Shown here: positions 25,307-33,139 of the stretch, one piece after another
How positions within the stretch are numbered: the first letter of the stretch is position 1
Layout of the letters: every line of letters begins with the position of its first letter
Assembly (NCBI GenBank): GCA_037968475.1
Contig: JBBKVO010000018.1
Span: 124,001-188,000, forward strand
Reading direction: 5' to 3'
Length of the DNA: 64,000 nucleotides
Source: SB11 sp037968475
Lineage (GTDB): Bacteria > Bacteroidota > Bacteroidia > UBA8524
The notes under the pieces: model-generated
Told to the model about the DNA's origin: nothing
The model's input: the letters and a program-made list of their open reading frames with translations, nothing else
Database searches by the model: none
Program-made: the position numbers and the translations under genes

Positions 25307-27595
25307 ATGAATTTGAAACAACTTAAGGCATTAATCCTGCTTTTAGTACTTATTGCTTGCACTAACGTCCTACAAGCCCAACATATAATTAAAGGTGTTG
25401 TGGTTGAAAAAACCAAGAAGGACAAATTGGTACCAATACAACTGGCAACGGTGTACTGGGCAAACAGTACTATAAATACTTATACGGATAGTAATGGGAT
25501 ATTTAGAATACCGCATACAGAAGAACACAAATATTTAGTAGTTAGTTTTATAGGTTATCAGTCGGATACTATTGAGATAACCCCACAAAACATGAACAAT
25601 ATACAGGTAGTACTAAAAACTGAAGCCACACTAAAACTAAGTGAGGTAGAAGTAACTGCCGAAACAAAATCTATGACTATTGACCGCCTAAGCGGGATAA
25701 AGGCCAATATAATGACGGAGAAAGAACTTTTTAAGGCAGCTTGTTGTAACCTATCAGAAAGTTTTGAAACTAACCCCGCCATTGATGTTACGTATAGTGA
25801 TGCTGTAACAGGCACTAAGCAAATACAAATGCTAGGGTTAGCAGGAAATTACACCCTGATAACTGCTGAGAATTTACCTGCCGTTCGCGGTTTGGCATCA
25901 TCATACGGATTGGGTTATTTACCCGGTTCATGGATAGAAAGTATACAAGTAACCAAAGGTATAGGCAGCGTTGCTAATGGATACGAAAGTATTACAGGAC
26001 AAATAAATGTTGAACTACGCAAACCAGAGGGTAAAGACCGTGTTTTTGCTAATGTGTATGCCAACCAACAAGGCCGCTACGAGGCCAACTTGGTAGTTAC
26101 CCAAAAAGTAAACAGTAAATGGAGCACTGCTTTGCTGATGCACAGCAGCACCCGCAACCAAAAGCTTGACCAAAACAAGGATGGTTTTGTTGATATGCCC
26201 ACCGGCTACCAACATAATATTATAAACCGCTGGAAATACAGTAATGGTAAAGGACTTGAAGGCCAAATAGGTGTGAAAGCATTGGTTGAAAACCGTATTG
26301 GAGGCTCAACCAAATATAATGGCGAAAGTCAAACTGAATCCATTTTAAATAATGCCTACGGGGTTAATATTGCAACAGAACGCTTTGAAGTTTTTGGTAA
26401 AACAGGCTACGTATTTCCACAAGAGAAATACAAAAGCATTGGTTTTATGTGGAGCGCACTCACGCACAAACAAAATAGTTTTTTTGGCGAAAGTGCCATT
26501 AACTCAAGAGAACAAAGCGTGTATGCAAATCTTATTTTTCAATCTATCATCGGCAATACTCACCACAAATACCGCACAGGCTTTAGCTTTCTACACGATA
26601 TATATAGTGAACAAATTTCATCACCAAATTTAAACTTTAGCGGTAATGTAGGCAGAGTCGAAAACGTGCCGGGTGCATTTTTTGAATATACTTGGACAGT
26701 TAACGATAAGTGGCTGGTTATAGGCGGGCTACGTGGTGATTACCACAATTTATTTGGCTTTTTTGCTACCCCACGCATAAATGCCCGTTATGATAGAGGT
26801 GATGGAACTGTACTACACTTTACCGCAGGACGCGGACAGCGTACTGCCAATATATTTGCTGAGAATATGCAGCTATTGGTTACATCACGTCAATTTGTGT
26901 TACCTGCCAATTGGCAAACACAATCGGCTTACGGGTTACAACCCGAAGTAGCGTGGAATATGGGAGTAAGCCTTACTACAGACGTAAAAATAGGTCGCCG
27001 CTATGCCACACTTGAAGCCGATTTATTTTCTACACAATTCCAAAATCAAGTAGTGGTTGATTTAGACAATAGTGCTCGCCAAGTATCTATGTATAATCTA
27101 AAAGGAAAATCGTTTGCCAATAGTGCTCAACTACAAATAAGCTACGAGCCTATACGTAGATTGGAAACCCGTATAGCCTACCGCTATTACGATGTACGTA
27201 CACAATACCAAAGCGGCACATTGCAACGCTATTTGCTATCACCACACCGTGCCTTTATTAATGTAGCTTATAAAACCCGCAAAAAATGGGTATTTGATGT
27301 TACCCTAAACTGGTTTGGCCCTAAACGTTTACCTACTACCGAAGACAATCCTGAAGACTTGCAGTTGGGTAAAAAATCGCCCGGTTTTGCTATGGTTAAT
27401 GCACAAATAACCAAAAGCATAGGTAAAAAATGGGAGGTGTATACAGGCATAGAAAATGCTTTTGATTTCCGCCAAACTCGTTTGATAGTTGACCCTTCAA
27501 ACCCTTTTGGGTCAAATTTTGATGCTTCAATAGTATGGGGGCCTGTACAAGGGCGTATGATATATGTAGGCGCTAGGTTTAGAATTAAAAATTAA
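25307..27595 (+). CDS. TonB-dependent receptor with N-terminal carboxypeptidase-regulatory-like domain
   Basis: 762 residues with a signal peptide to about 24. Residues about 27-110 form a CarboxypepD_reg-like domain (IKGVVVEK...GIFRIPH...FIGYQSDTIEI). The plug follows at about 125-235 (ACCNLSESFETNPAIDVTYSD, GTKQIQMLGLAGNYTLI, GSVANGYESITGQINVE), then a 22-strand barrel ending in GARFRIKN. The plug type with CC and NPAIDV is the one commonly adjacent to heavy-metal genes in Bacteroidota. With HYC_CC_PP before it and DUF3347 after it, uptake of copper or a chelated metal is the best inference. Confidence 0.9.
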   Translation: MNLKQLKALILLLVLIACTNVLQAQHIIKGVVVEKTKKDKLVPIQLATVYWANSTINTYTDSNGIFRIPHTEEHKYLVVSFIGYQSDTIEITPQNMNNIQVVLKTEATLKLSEVEVTAETKSMTIDRLSGIKANIMTEKELFKAACCNLSESFETNPAIDVTYSDAVTGTKQIQMLGLAGNYTLITAENLPAVRGLASSYGLGYLPGSWIESIQVTKGIGSVANGYESITGQINVELRKPEGKDRVFANVYANQQGRYEANLVVTQKVNSKWSTALLMHSSTRNQKLDQNKDGFVDMPTGYQHNIINRWKYSNGKGLEGQIGVKALVENRIGGSTKYNGESQTESILNNAYGVNIATERFEVFGKTGYVFPQEKYKSIGFMWSALTHKQNSFFGESAINSREQSVYANLIFQSIIGNTHHKYRTGFSFLHDIYSEQISSPNLNFSGNVGRVENVPGAFFEYTWTVNDKWLVIGGLRGDYHNLFGFFATPRINARYDRGDGTVLHFTAGRGQRTANIFAENMQLLVTSRQFVLPANWQTQSAYGLQPEVAWNMGVSLTTDVKIGRRYATLEADLFSTQFQNQVVVDLDNSARQVSMYNLKGKSFANSAQLQISYEPIRRLETRIAYRYYDVRTQYQSGTLQRYLLSPHRAFINVAYKTRKKWVFDVTLNWFGPKRLPTTEDNPEDLQLGKKSPGFAMVNAQITKSIGKKWEVYTGIENAFDFRQTRLIVDPSNPFGSNFDASIVWGPVQGRMIYVGARFRIKN

Positions 27596-27609
27596 ACAGA
27601 ATTACACAC

Positions 27610-28146
27610 ATGAAAAATTTTATAATACTGCTGCTTATTTCAATAGCATTTGGGGCAACAGCACAAGACACAGCCATAAAAGATTACAGCAAAGCCGATA
27701 AAAAAACAAAAAAAGGCATTGATGAGGCTTTAGTATCGTACTTAAAAGTAAAAGATGCTTTAGTAGCCACTAACAAAGTTGAAGTACAAACTGCTGCTGC
27801 CGAACTAAAAACCGCTATAGTAAGTATACCCGCCGATAAACTTACCGATGAGCAAAAACAATATCTTAATACACACCGCACCTATATAGTGCTACAAAGC
27901 ACCTCAATACAAAACGACAGTATAGATATAGAACAAAAAAGAGTGGCTTTTGAAAAAGTAACCCAAAGTATGTATGCCCTTATAAAAAGTTTTAAGGCTA
28001 ACAAAGTAGGTGTATACCTGCAATACTGCCCAATGGCTATGAACTATAATGGTGCATTTTGGCTAAGCGATAGGGAAACTATAATGAATCCCTATTTTGG
28101 AGACCTAATGCTTCACTGCGGTGATGTTGAGGAAGTTATAGAGTAA
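27610..28146 (+). CDS. DUF3347 domain protein, probably copper-related
   Basis: 178 residues with a signal peptide to about 19. A helical region (about 33-130) is followed by the DUF3347 C-terminal motif: YCPMAMNYNGAFWLS (Cys140, Met142, Met144) and NPYFGDLMLHCG (Met167, Cys170). The Met/Cys set resembles the copper-binding region attached to CusB-type adaptors. It ends the three-gene metal operon 14 bases after the receptor. Its stop abuts the stop of the converging TrpF-like gene with no gap. Confidence 0.85.
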   Translation: MKNFIILLLISIAFGATAQDTAIKDYSKADKKTKKGIDEALVSYLKVKDALVATNKVEVQTAAAELKTAIVSIPADKLTDEQKQYLNTHRTYIVLQSTSIQNDSIDIEQKRVAFEKVTQSMYALIKSFKANKVGVYLQYCPMAMNYNGAFWLSDRETIMNPYFGDLMLHCGDVEEVIE

Positions 28147-28740
28147 CTACTCTTGTCCAAACACATCAAACACTGCATACATTTCATCAAAATCACGTAT
28201 GCCGGGGGCTGTTTCAAAGCCCCCGCTTATGTTTATACCATAAGGGGTTAATCCTTTTAGTTGTTCCAACTCGTTTTGAGACAAGCCTTCAACATCAAAC
28301 AAAACAAATGGGTATTGTTCTTTAATTTCAGCTATTTTACCTATAGGGCATTTTTTTATCAAAAATGCTTTAACCGCATTTGATGGTGATTGTAAATGTT
28401 GTTCAAAATCCGGTGCTGTAGCATCCAACTCTAAAATCACTTGTATATCACTTCCTTCAAAATAGTGCACCATAGCAGGTTCGGCCAATTGTATCCAATC
28501 AAACCCTAAAAGGCGTACTATATCTTCAATTTCACCCAAGCTCTGTTTAGCAGCAAACTCTGCAACAGGCTGTGGCCCCGATAGCCAACCAATAATGGCT
28601 TCAGCCTGCACTGGTGATATATATAAAGGGTTTGTACTATCAAAATTAAAACCAATCCACTCGGCACCTCCGGCAGCACCAAAACGTGCATCGGTAAGGT
28701 TGTTTACATTACCAAGTTTTATCTTGCAACTATTATCCAT
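28147..28740 (-). CDS. Phosphoribosylanthranilate isomerase (TrpF)-like protein lacking the catalytic Cys
   Basis: 197 residues of the TrpF (beta/alpha)8 type: KIKLGNVNNLTDARFGAAGGAEWIGFNF aligns with the usual KICGITxxEDA...GADxxGFxF, and INISGGFETAPGIRDF with the phosphate-binding SGGxxxPGxKD end. Leu9 stands where the catalytic Cys of KICG is expected; Cys5 is nearby but out of register. Asp in FDVEG may correspond to the second catalytic residue. No other trp gene is adjacent. Either this is a divergent isomerase or a paralogue with another role; I cannot decide. Its promoter box is 24 bases upstream. Confidence 0.7.
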   Translation of the reverse strand: MDNSCKIKLGNVNNLTDARFGAAGGAEWIGFNFDSTNPLYISPVQAEAIIGWLSGPQPVAEFAAKQSLGEIEDIVRLLGFDWIQLAEPAMVHYFEGSDIQVILELDATAPDFEQHLQSPSNAVKAFLIKKCPIGKIAEIKEQYPFVLFDVEGLSQNELEQLKGLTPYGINISGGFETAPGIRDFDEMYAVFDVFGQE

Positions 28741-28763
28741 GCTTCACTTTTTATAAAACGCTG

Positions 28764-28771
28764 CAAATGTA
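28764..28771 (-). promoter_or_regulatory. -7 promoter box of the TrpF-like gene
   Basis: Minus-strand TACATTTG, followed by C, fits TAnnTTTG; it touches the start codon of the divergent gene at 28772. Confidence 0.6.
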
Positions 28772-29110
28772 ATGGAAAACAAAGATTTAAGCTTTTTTGA
28801 TATGGTGCACCAAGTAGCAAGGCTAATCCCTTATGGTCGTGTAACTAGTTATGGAGCCATAGCACGCTATTTGGGTAGCGGAAAATCGGCACGTATGGTA
28901 GGTTGGGCTATGAATGCGGCTCACAATATACCCAATGTCCCTGCACACCGTGTTGTAAATAGTTCAGGCTTACTTAGCGGTAAGCACCATTTTGGACACC
29001 CCAACCGTATGCAAGAACTTTTGGAAGCTGAAGGGATTATTGTTGAAGATAATCAAGTTAAAGATTTTGAACATTTACTTTGGGAACCTCTAAAAGAGCT
29101 TCGACTTTGA
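28772..29110 (+). CDS. Alkyltransferase-like (MGMT-fold) DNA repair protein
   Basis: 112 residues covering the DNA-binding domain of O6-alkylguanine transferase: IPYGRVTSYGAIARYLG with the helix-turn-helix, GWAMNAA, and PAHRVVNSSG where Ala58 replaces the acceptor Cys of PCHRV. This substitution defines alkyltransferase-like (ATL) proteins, which bind O6-alkylguanine and recruit nucleotide excision repair instead of removing the group. Length and start agree with that family. The gene is divergent from the TrpF-like gene with 31 bases between. Confidence 0.92.
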   Translation: MENKDLSFFDMVHQVARLIPYGRVTSYGAIARYLGSGKSARMVGWAMNAAHNIPNVPAHRVVNSSGLLSGKHHFGHPNRMQELLEAEGIIVEDNQVKDFEHLLWEPLKELRL

Positions 29111-29231
29111 TTACTCAAAATTTTAAGGCAAATACTAATTATTTATAATGAAAACTTGTCTAATCGCCGAATTCTATAAAAATTGCAACTGAGTTTATAA
29201 AAAAATTACTACTCTATCATTTGTATTTATT

Positions 29232-30992
29232 ATGAAAAAACTACTACTAACAGCAGTTGTGCTGGTTGCAGGTATTGCAGCGCATGCACAGTATTTCCAA
29301 AATCTTTACGGCGTTCCCGTAAATGAAACTCTAACATCAGGTATCAATACTACAGCTTCGGGAAACGGCTATTTTATGGCTAGTTCTAACAGCGGCTTTG
29401 CTTTTGGTACTCCTTCAATTTCAGCTGCATTTGCAGACGTTACAGGTAATATACCCGGTGGCCCTTACTTTACTAACGAGTACATGGTAGTAAGCAATGC
29501 AGGTAATCCATTACAAACCCAAGACCCACAGGTATTTGAGTTTGACAACGGTTCTGGCTTTGGTATTATAGGCAGGTATACCGACCCTACAATGGCTAGC
29601 CCAAACACTGGAATTTATTTTCTTCAATTAGACCCTTCGGGAAATGTACTAAATTCTTTTAACTATACTGTTAACCCTAATGGCAGTAGCTTTTGGGATG
29701 TTATAAAAGTGAGTGCTATTGCCGAATCGGCCACTGGTAAAGAAATATACGTTACAGGCTGGTTACAACCCAATTTTGCACAAGTAAACAGCTTTGTATT
29801 AAAAATTGACGCTGCCTCTGGAGCAATAATTTGGGGTTATGTATACGATGTTATCAACCCTAGCTTCTCGTCAAAAGATTTGTTTAACGACATTGTAGAA
29901 AGCCCTTATTCTAGTGAAGTTATTGTTGTGGGTCAAACTTATGATGGCACTACAACTTCTGATGGCTTGTTTATGCGTATTAATTCAAATACAGGAGCTG
30001 CTTTTCCTATCGTAAACCTTCACGGAACAGCAACCTCATGGGATGCTTTTAATGCTATAACCGTAGCTAACAGCCCTGCCGCTGGTGGCCCTGGTTTTGC
30101 AATTGGTGGTACAAGCGATGCTAACGGTACTAATGATTTTTGGTTTACTTTAGTTGATCCTACAGGTACTTTTATCACTTCAACCCTACACGATTATAGT
30201 ATAAACCCAGGCGCCAACGATATTTGCGAAGATATAATTGAGCGCAAAAACACATTTGGCAAATATGAATACTACATGGCTGGCAGCACCTTTAAAGGAG
30301 CATTTGGCAAGTACGATGTATTAGTAATAAAAACTGATGCTAAGGGTAATGGTGTTGCCAATGGAGAATTTACTTATGGTAGCGCAGGTAACGATTTTGG
30401 TAAAAGCATTGACCAATATAACGGTACAGGTAATGATGGCCTAAGCATATTTGGCACTTATGATGATAATGTTATAGGCGGTTCTGATATGTACTTGGTA
30501 AGAGCTTATTTTAATGGCGCATCAGGTTGTAACGAAAAATTTAGCACACCAACCCCAAAAAGTGGCCCTAAACTATACTTACGCTATGATGTAAAAGATA
30601 TAGCCAAGTTTAAAGACAACAAATTCTTATGGAAACAAACTACTGCCAAAGACAAAAATCTTTGCTTTGCTTGGACAATAACAGGTGGCAGTAACGCCCG
30701 TGTAGCTCCAGCCGAACCTAGCGGAGATAAAGAAGCAAAAGTCAGCCCTAACCCAATTGCACAAGGCACACAATATGCCGCCCTTGAAGTTGAAGTAGAA
30801 AACCCGACCACAGCACAAGTGGCTATTTATGATATGCTTGGCCGTACCTACTATGCTCAAACCTTTACATTAGTAAAAGGTAAAAACAACATAGTGCTTG
30901 ATATTAACAACGTTAATATGGCACAAGGTATGTATACTGTTAAAGTACAAGGTGAAAACCTAAACCAAAACATTATATGGTTAGTAAAATAG
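29232..30992 (+). CDS. T9SS-secreted repeat protein, tandem paralogue 1
   Basis: 586 residues: signal peptide (to about 19, AHAQ), a beta-rich body with repeated blocks (IVESPYSSEVIVVGQTYDG, AIGGTSDANG, VIKTDAKGNG), a FNGASGCNEKFSTP segment, and a type A T9SS sorting domain over the last 75 residues (VSPNPIAQG ... GMYTVKVQG ... WLVK). A beta-propeller is likely from the repeats; no catalytic motif is seen, and the body family is not recognised. First of four tandem copies; unlike the others it has no TTCACAAA array in front. A terminator with a perfect stem follows. Confidence 0.82.
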   Translation: MKKLLLTAVVLVAGIAAHAQYFQNLYGVPVNETLTSGINTTASGNGYFMASSNSGFAFGTPSISAAFADVTGNIPGGPYFTNEYMVVSNAGNPLQTQDPQVFEFDNGSGFGIIGRYTDPTMASPNTGIYFLQLDPSGNVLNSFNYTVNPNGSSFWDVIKVSAIAESATGKEIYVTGWLQPNFAQVNSFVLKIDAASGAIIWGYVYDVINPSFSSKDLFNDIVESPYSSEVIVVGQTYDGTTTSDGLFMRINSNTGAAFPIVNLHGTATSWDAFNAITVANSPAAGGPGFAIGGTSDANGTNDFWFTLVDPTGTFITSTLHDYSINPGANDICEDIIERKNTFGKYEYYMAGSTFKGAFGKYDVLVIKTDAKGNGVANGEFTYGSAGNDFGKSIDQYNGTGNDGLSIFGTYDDNVIGGSDMYLVRAYFNGASGCNEKFSTPTPKSGPKLYLRYDVKDIAKFKDNKFLWKQTTAKDKNLCFAWTITGGSNARVAPAEPSGDKEAKVSPNPIAQGTQYAALEVEVENPTTAQVAIYDMLGRTYYAQTFTLVKGKNNIVLDINNVNMAQGMYTVKVQGENLNQNIIWLVK

Positions 30993-31017
30993 TTTAGATA
31001 AAACACTAAATTAATTT

Positions 31018-31049
31018 AAAGCTACCCCTTTTGGGGTAGCTTTTTTTTT
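31018..31049 (+). terminator. Terminator after paralogue 1
   Basis: Eleven-bp perfect stem (31018-31028 with 31033-31043) with GCTACCCC core and TTTT loop, followed by T9. The same GCTACC/GGTAGC hairpin type follows paralogues 2 and 3. Confidence 0.92.
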
Positions 31050-31068
31050 GTAAAACCAAAAAGGGTAG

Positions 31069-31118
31069 TTCACAAAGTCAAAAGGGTAGTTCACAAATTC
31101 AAAATGGTATTTCACAAA
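31069..31118 (+). repeat. TTCACAAA array 1, 21-bp period, upstream of paralogue 2
   Basis: TTCACAAA occurs at 31069, 31090 and 31111, spaced exactly 21 bp. The bases between are A-rich and partly conserved. The last box starts 38 bases before the CAAATTG block (31149) and 74 bases before the ATG. Confidence 0.85.
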
Positions 31119-31148
31119 GTGAACATGTTTTAACAAATAGTATTTGTG

Positions 31149-31184
31149 CAAATTGTATACACAAATTTTAAAACACTATCTATT
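31149..31184 (+). promoter_or_regulatory. Conserved leader/promoter block of paralogue 2
   Basis: CAAATTGTATAC at the left end and ACTATC before the ATG are shared with paralogues 3 and 4 at the same spacing (36, 36 and 35 bases from CAAATTG to ATG). It probably contains the promoter, although a TAnnTTTG box is not obvious. Confidence 0.6.
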
Positions 31185-32942
31185 ATGAAAAACATTATTC
31201 TAATTGTCTTTTTACTAGCCGGTTTCACTAGCAAGGCTCAGTATTTCCAACATCTTTACGGTCAAGACCCCGCTATTGGCAGCTTAATAGGAAATGGCAT
31301 GAACACCAAAGCAACAGGGCCCGGACATTTAATAGGGGGTTTACATATAAAAGATTTATTAATACCCCCCGGTCCGTATGATTTTTACAACTTTGCTCTG
31401 CATGTTATTAGAACCGATGCTGACGGCAGGTTTGCTTCTCCAAACGATTTTAATAATACTTATAGGCTAACTAACTCAGCTGGTGCTGCTATCCGTTTCT
31501 CAGCAGGTTCTGTTGTCGAGTTTAGTGATGGCAGTGGCTATGGTGCTATAGGTACTTATTTTTACGAGCCTCTGCCTCGCTCGTTTGGTATTGCCTACAT
31601 CCGCTTAGATGTACTCGGTAATGTAATTAGTTCACAAGGCTACGCTTTACCTTATAGGGGCGGTAGCTATATTGATTTGAGGGGAATGAAAGAATCAGTA
31701 TCAAACCCCGGCGATCTATTTGCTACAGGCACATCTGCAAATTCAAATGGTGATGAGTATATGTGGGCACTTAAAATTGACCAAACCGGCACTCTTTTAT
31801 GGGGGAATTTATATGATTTTGGATTAGGTATTATTGAAGATCCAGCTGATTTAATTGAAAGCCCTTATGCCTCAGAACTTATTGTTGTAGGAGGGGTGAA
31901 ATCATCGTTAAGAGCCTTATGGATGGTTTTAGACCCTAACACAGGCAGTGTGATTTCAGCCGATGAGATGTCGTCTTTTTACGGTACAACTGAGATTTTA
32001 AACTCCATTGATGTAAGTGATGACCCTTTAATGCCCGGTTTTATACTTTCAGGTGTAGTGGATGAAAAGGTATGGGTAGTAAAAACCGACCAAATGGGCA
32101 CTTACCAATGGGGAGGAATATATCAACCCTCATTTAGTCAAGTAGAATATATGTATGGTTTTGATGCCGTTGGTCGCCTAAAAGAAGATGGCTCTGATGG
32201 CTATAATTATGAATACTTTATTACTGGAGCGATATATGTTACATCTGCACCAAACCCTGATGCTTTTGTTTTTAAACTAGACCGTTGGGGCAACCCCGTC
32301 AACCCAAATGCATTATTTATTTATAACTATGGTATTGAAGAAACAGGATTGGATGTAGATGTAAATATAAGTGGCAGTGGCGATGGTGTTACTATGTATG
32401 GTATTGGTGAAGATAACAATATCCCTACCAAAGAAATATATGTTGTTAAGGCCTATTTTAATGGTGTTTCTGGTTGCAATGAGCGGTTTGAAGATTTACA
32501 ACAAAATGTAGGAGAACTTTTTCCTGTTAATTCGTTAGGCGTTGCATTAACTCCACTAAGCACAGAAATTCTTACATTATACAATATCGAGAATGAATTA
32601 GATAAAGAGATTTGCTATAACACTACAATACCCAGTGGTAGCAATGCACGCGTAGCTCCTGCTGAACCTAAAGGTGATAAAGAAGCAAAAATTAGCCCTA
32701 ACCCTATTGCACAAGGCGTTCAATATGCTAATATAGACGTTGATATTGAACAACCTACAACTGCACAAGTATCGGTTTACGATATGCTAGGCCGTACCTA
32801 CTACTCGCAAACATTTACTTTGGTAAAAGGCAAAAACAACCTAGTGCTTGATATTAGTAATATTAACATGGCACAAGGTATGTATACTGTGAAAATACAA
32901 GGTGATAACCTAAACCAAAATATAGCATTACTTGTAAAATAA
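31185..32942 (+). CDS. T9SS-secreted repeat protein, tandem paralogue 2
   Basis: 585 residues from the ATG at 31185; an in-frame upstream start at 31146 is rejected because it lies in the conserved promoter/leader block. Signal peptide to about 18 (SKAQ). The body is the most divergent of the four (for example YMWALKIDQTGTLLWGNLYD, LIESPYASELIVVGG, YEYFITG) but keeps FNGVSGCNERF. The C-terminal T9SS domain (ISPNPIAQG to LLVK) shares 92 identical bases with paralogue 3. Expression is probably separate, because a terminator precedes and follows it. Confidence 0.82.
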   Translation: MKNIILIVFLLAGFTSKAQYFQHLYGQDPAIGSLIGNGMNTKATGPGHLIGGLHIKDLLIPPGPYDFYNFALHVIRTDADGRFASPNDFNNTYRLTNSAGAAIRFSAGSVVEFSDGSGYGAIGTYFYEPLPRSFGIAYIRLDVLGNVISSQGYALPYRGGSYIDLRGMKESVSNPGDLFATGTSANSNGDEYMWALKIDQTGTLLWGNLYDFGLGIIEDPADLIESPYASELIVVGGVKSSLRALWMVLDPNTGSVISADEMSSFYGTTEILNSIDVSDDPLMPGFILSGVVDEKVWVVKTDQMGTYQWGGIYQPSFSQVEYMYGFDAVGRLKEDGSDGYNYEYFITGAIYVTSAPNPDAFVFKLDRWGNPVNPNALFIYNYGIEETGLDVDVNISGSGDGVTMYGIGEDNNIPTKEIYVVKAYFNGVSGCNERFEDLQQNVGELFPVNSLGVALTPLSTEILTLYNIENELDKEICYNTTIPSGSNARVAPAEPKGDKEAKISPNPIAQGVQYANIDVDIEQPTTAQVSVYDMLGRTYYSQTFTLVKGKNNLVLDISNINMAQGMYTVKIQGDNLNQNIALLVK

Positions 32943-32974
32943 AATAGTATTTATAATCATCATATCTGTTTTAT

Positions 32975-33005
32975 AAAAGCTACCTCAAAAGGGTAGCTTT
33001 TTTTT
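32975..33005 (+). terminator. Terminator after paralogue 2
   Basis: AAAAGCTACC (32975-32984) pairs with GGTAGCTTTT (32992-33001), loop of seven, T-rich tail. Confidence 0.9.
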
Positions 33006-33074
33006 CACAAACCCAAAATAGTGTTTCACAAAACAGAAACTGCATTTCACAAAGTCAAATGCCCATTTCACAAA
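33004..33074 (+). repeat. TTCACAAA array 2, four copies at 21-bp period, upstream of paralogue 3
   Basis: TTCACAAA at 33004, 33025, 33046 and 33067, all exactly 21 bp apart; the first copy begins within the T tail of the preceding terminator. The last copy begins 37 bases before CAAATTG (33104). Confidence 0.9.
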
Positions 33075-33103
33075 GTAATCACACTGTTGCAGTTAATATT
33101 CTA

Positions 33104-33139
33104 CAAATTGTATGTACTAATATTAAAATACTATCTACA
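33104..33139 (+). promoter_or_regulatory. Conserved leader/promoter block of paralogue 3
   Basis: CAAATTGTAT at 33104 and ACTATC shortly before the ATG at 33140 repeat the layout seen before paralogues 2 and 4. Confidence 0.6.

Noticed and set aside
33059..33139. Upstream extension of paralogue 3 from an ATG at 33059
   Set aside because: It would translate the TTCACAAA array and the promoter block; the signal peptide begins at 33140.
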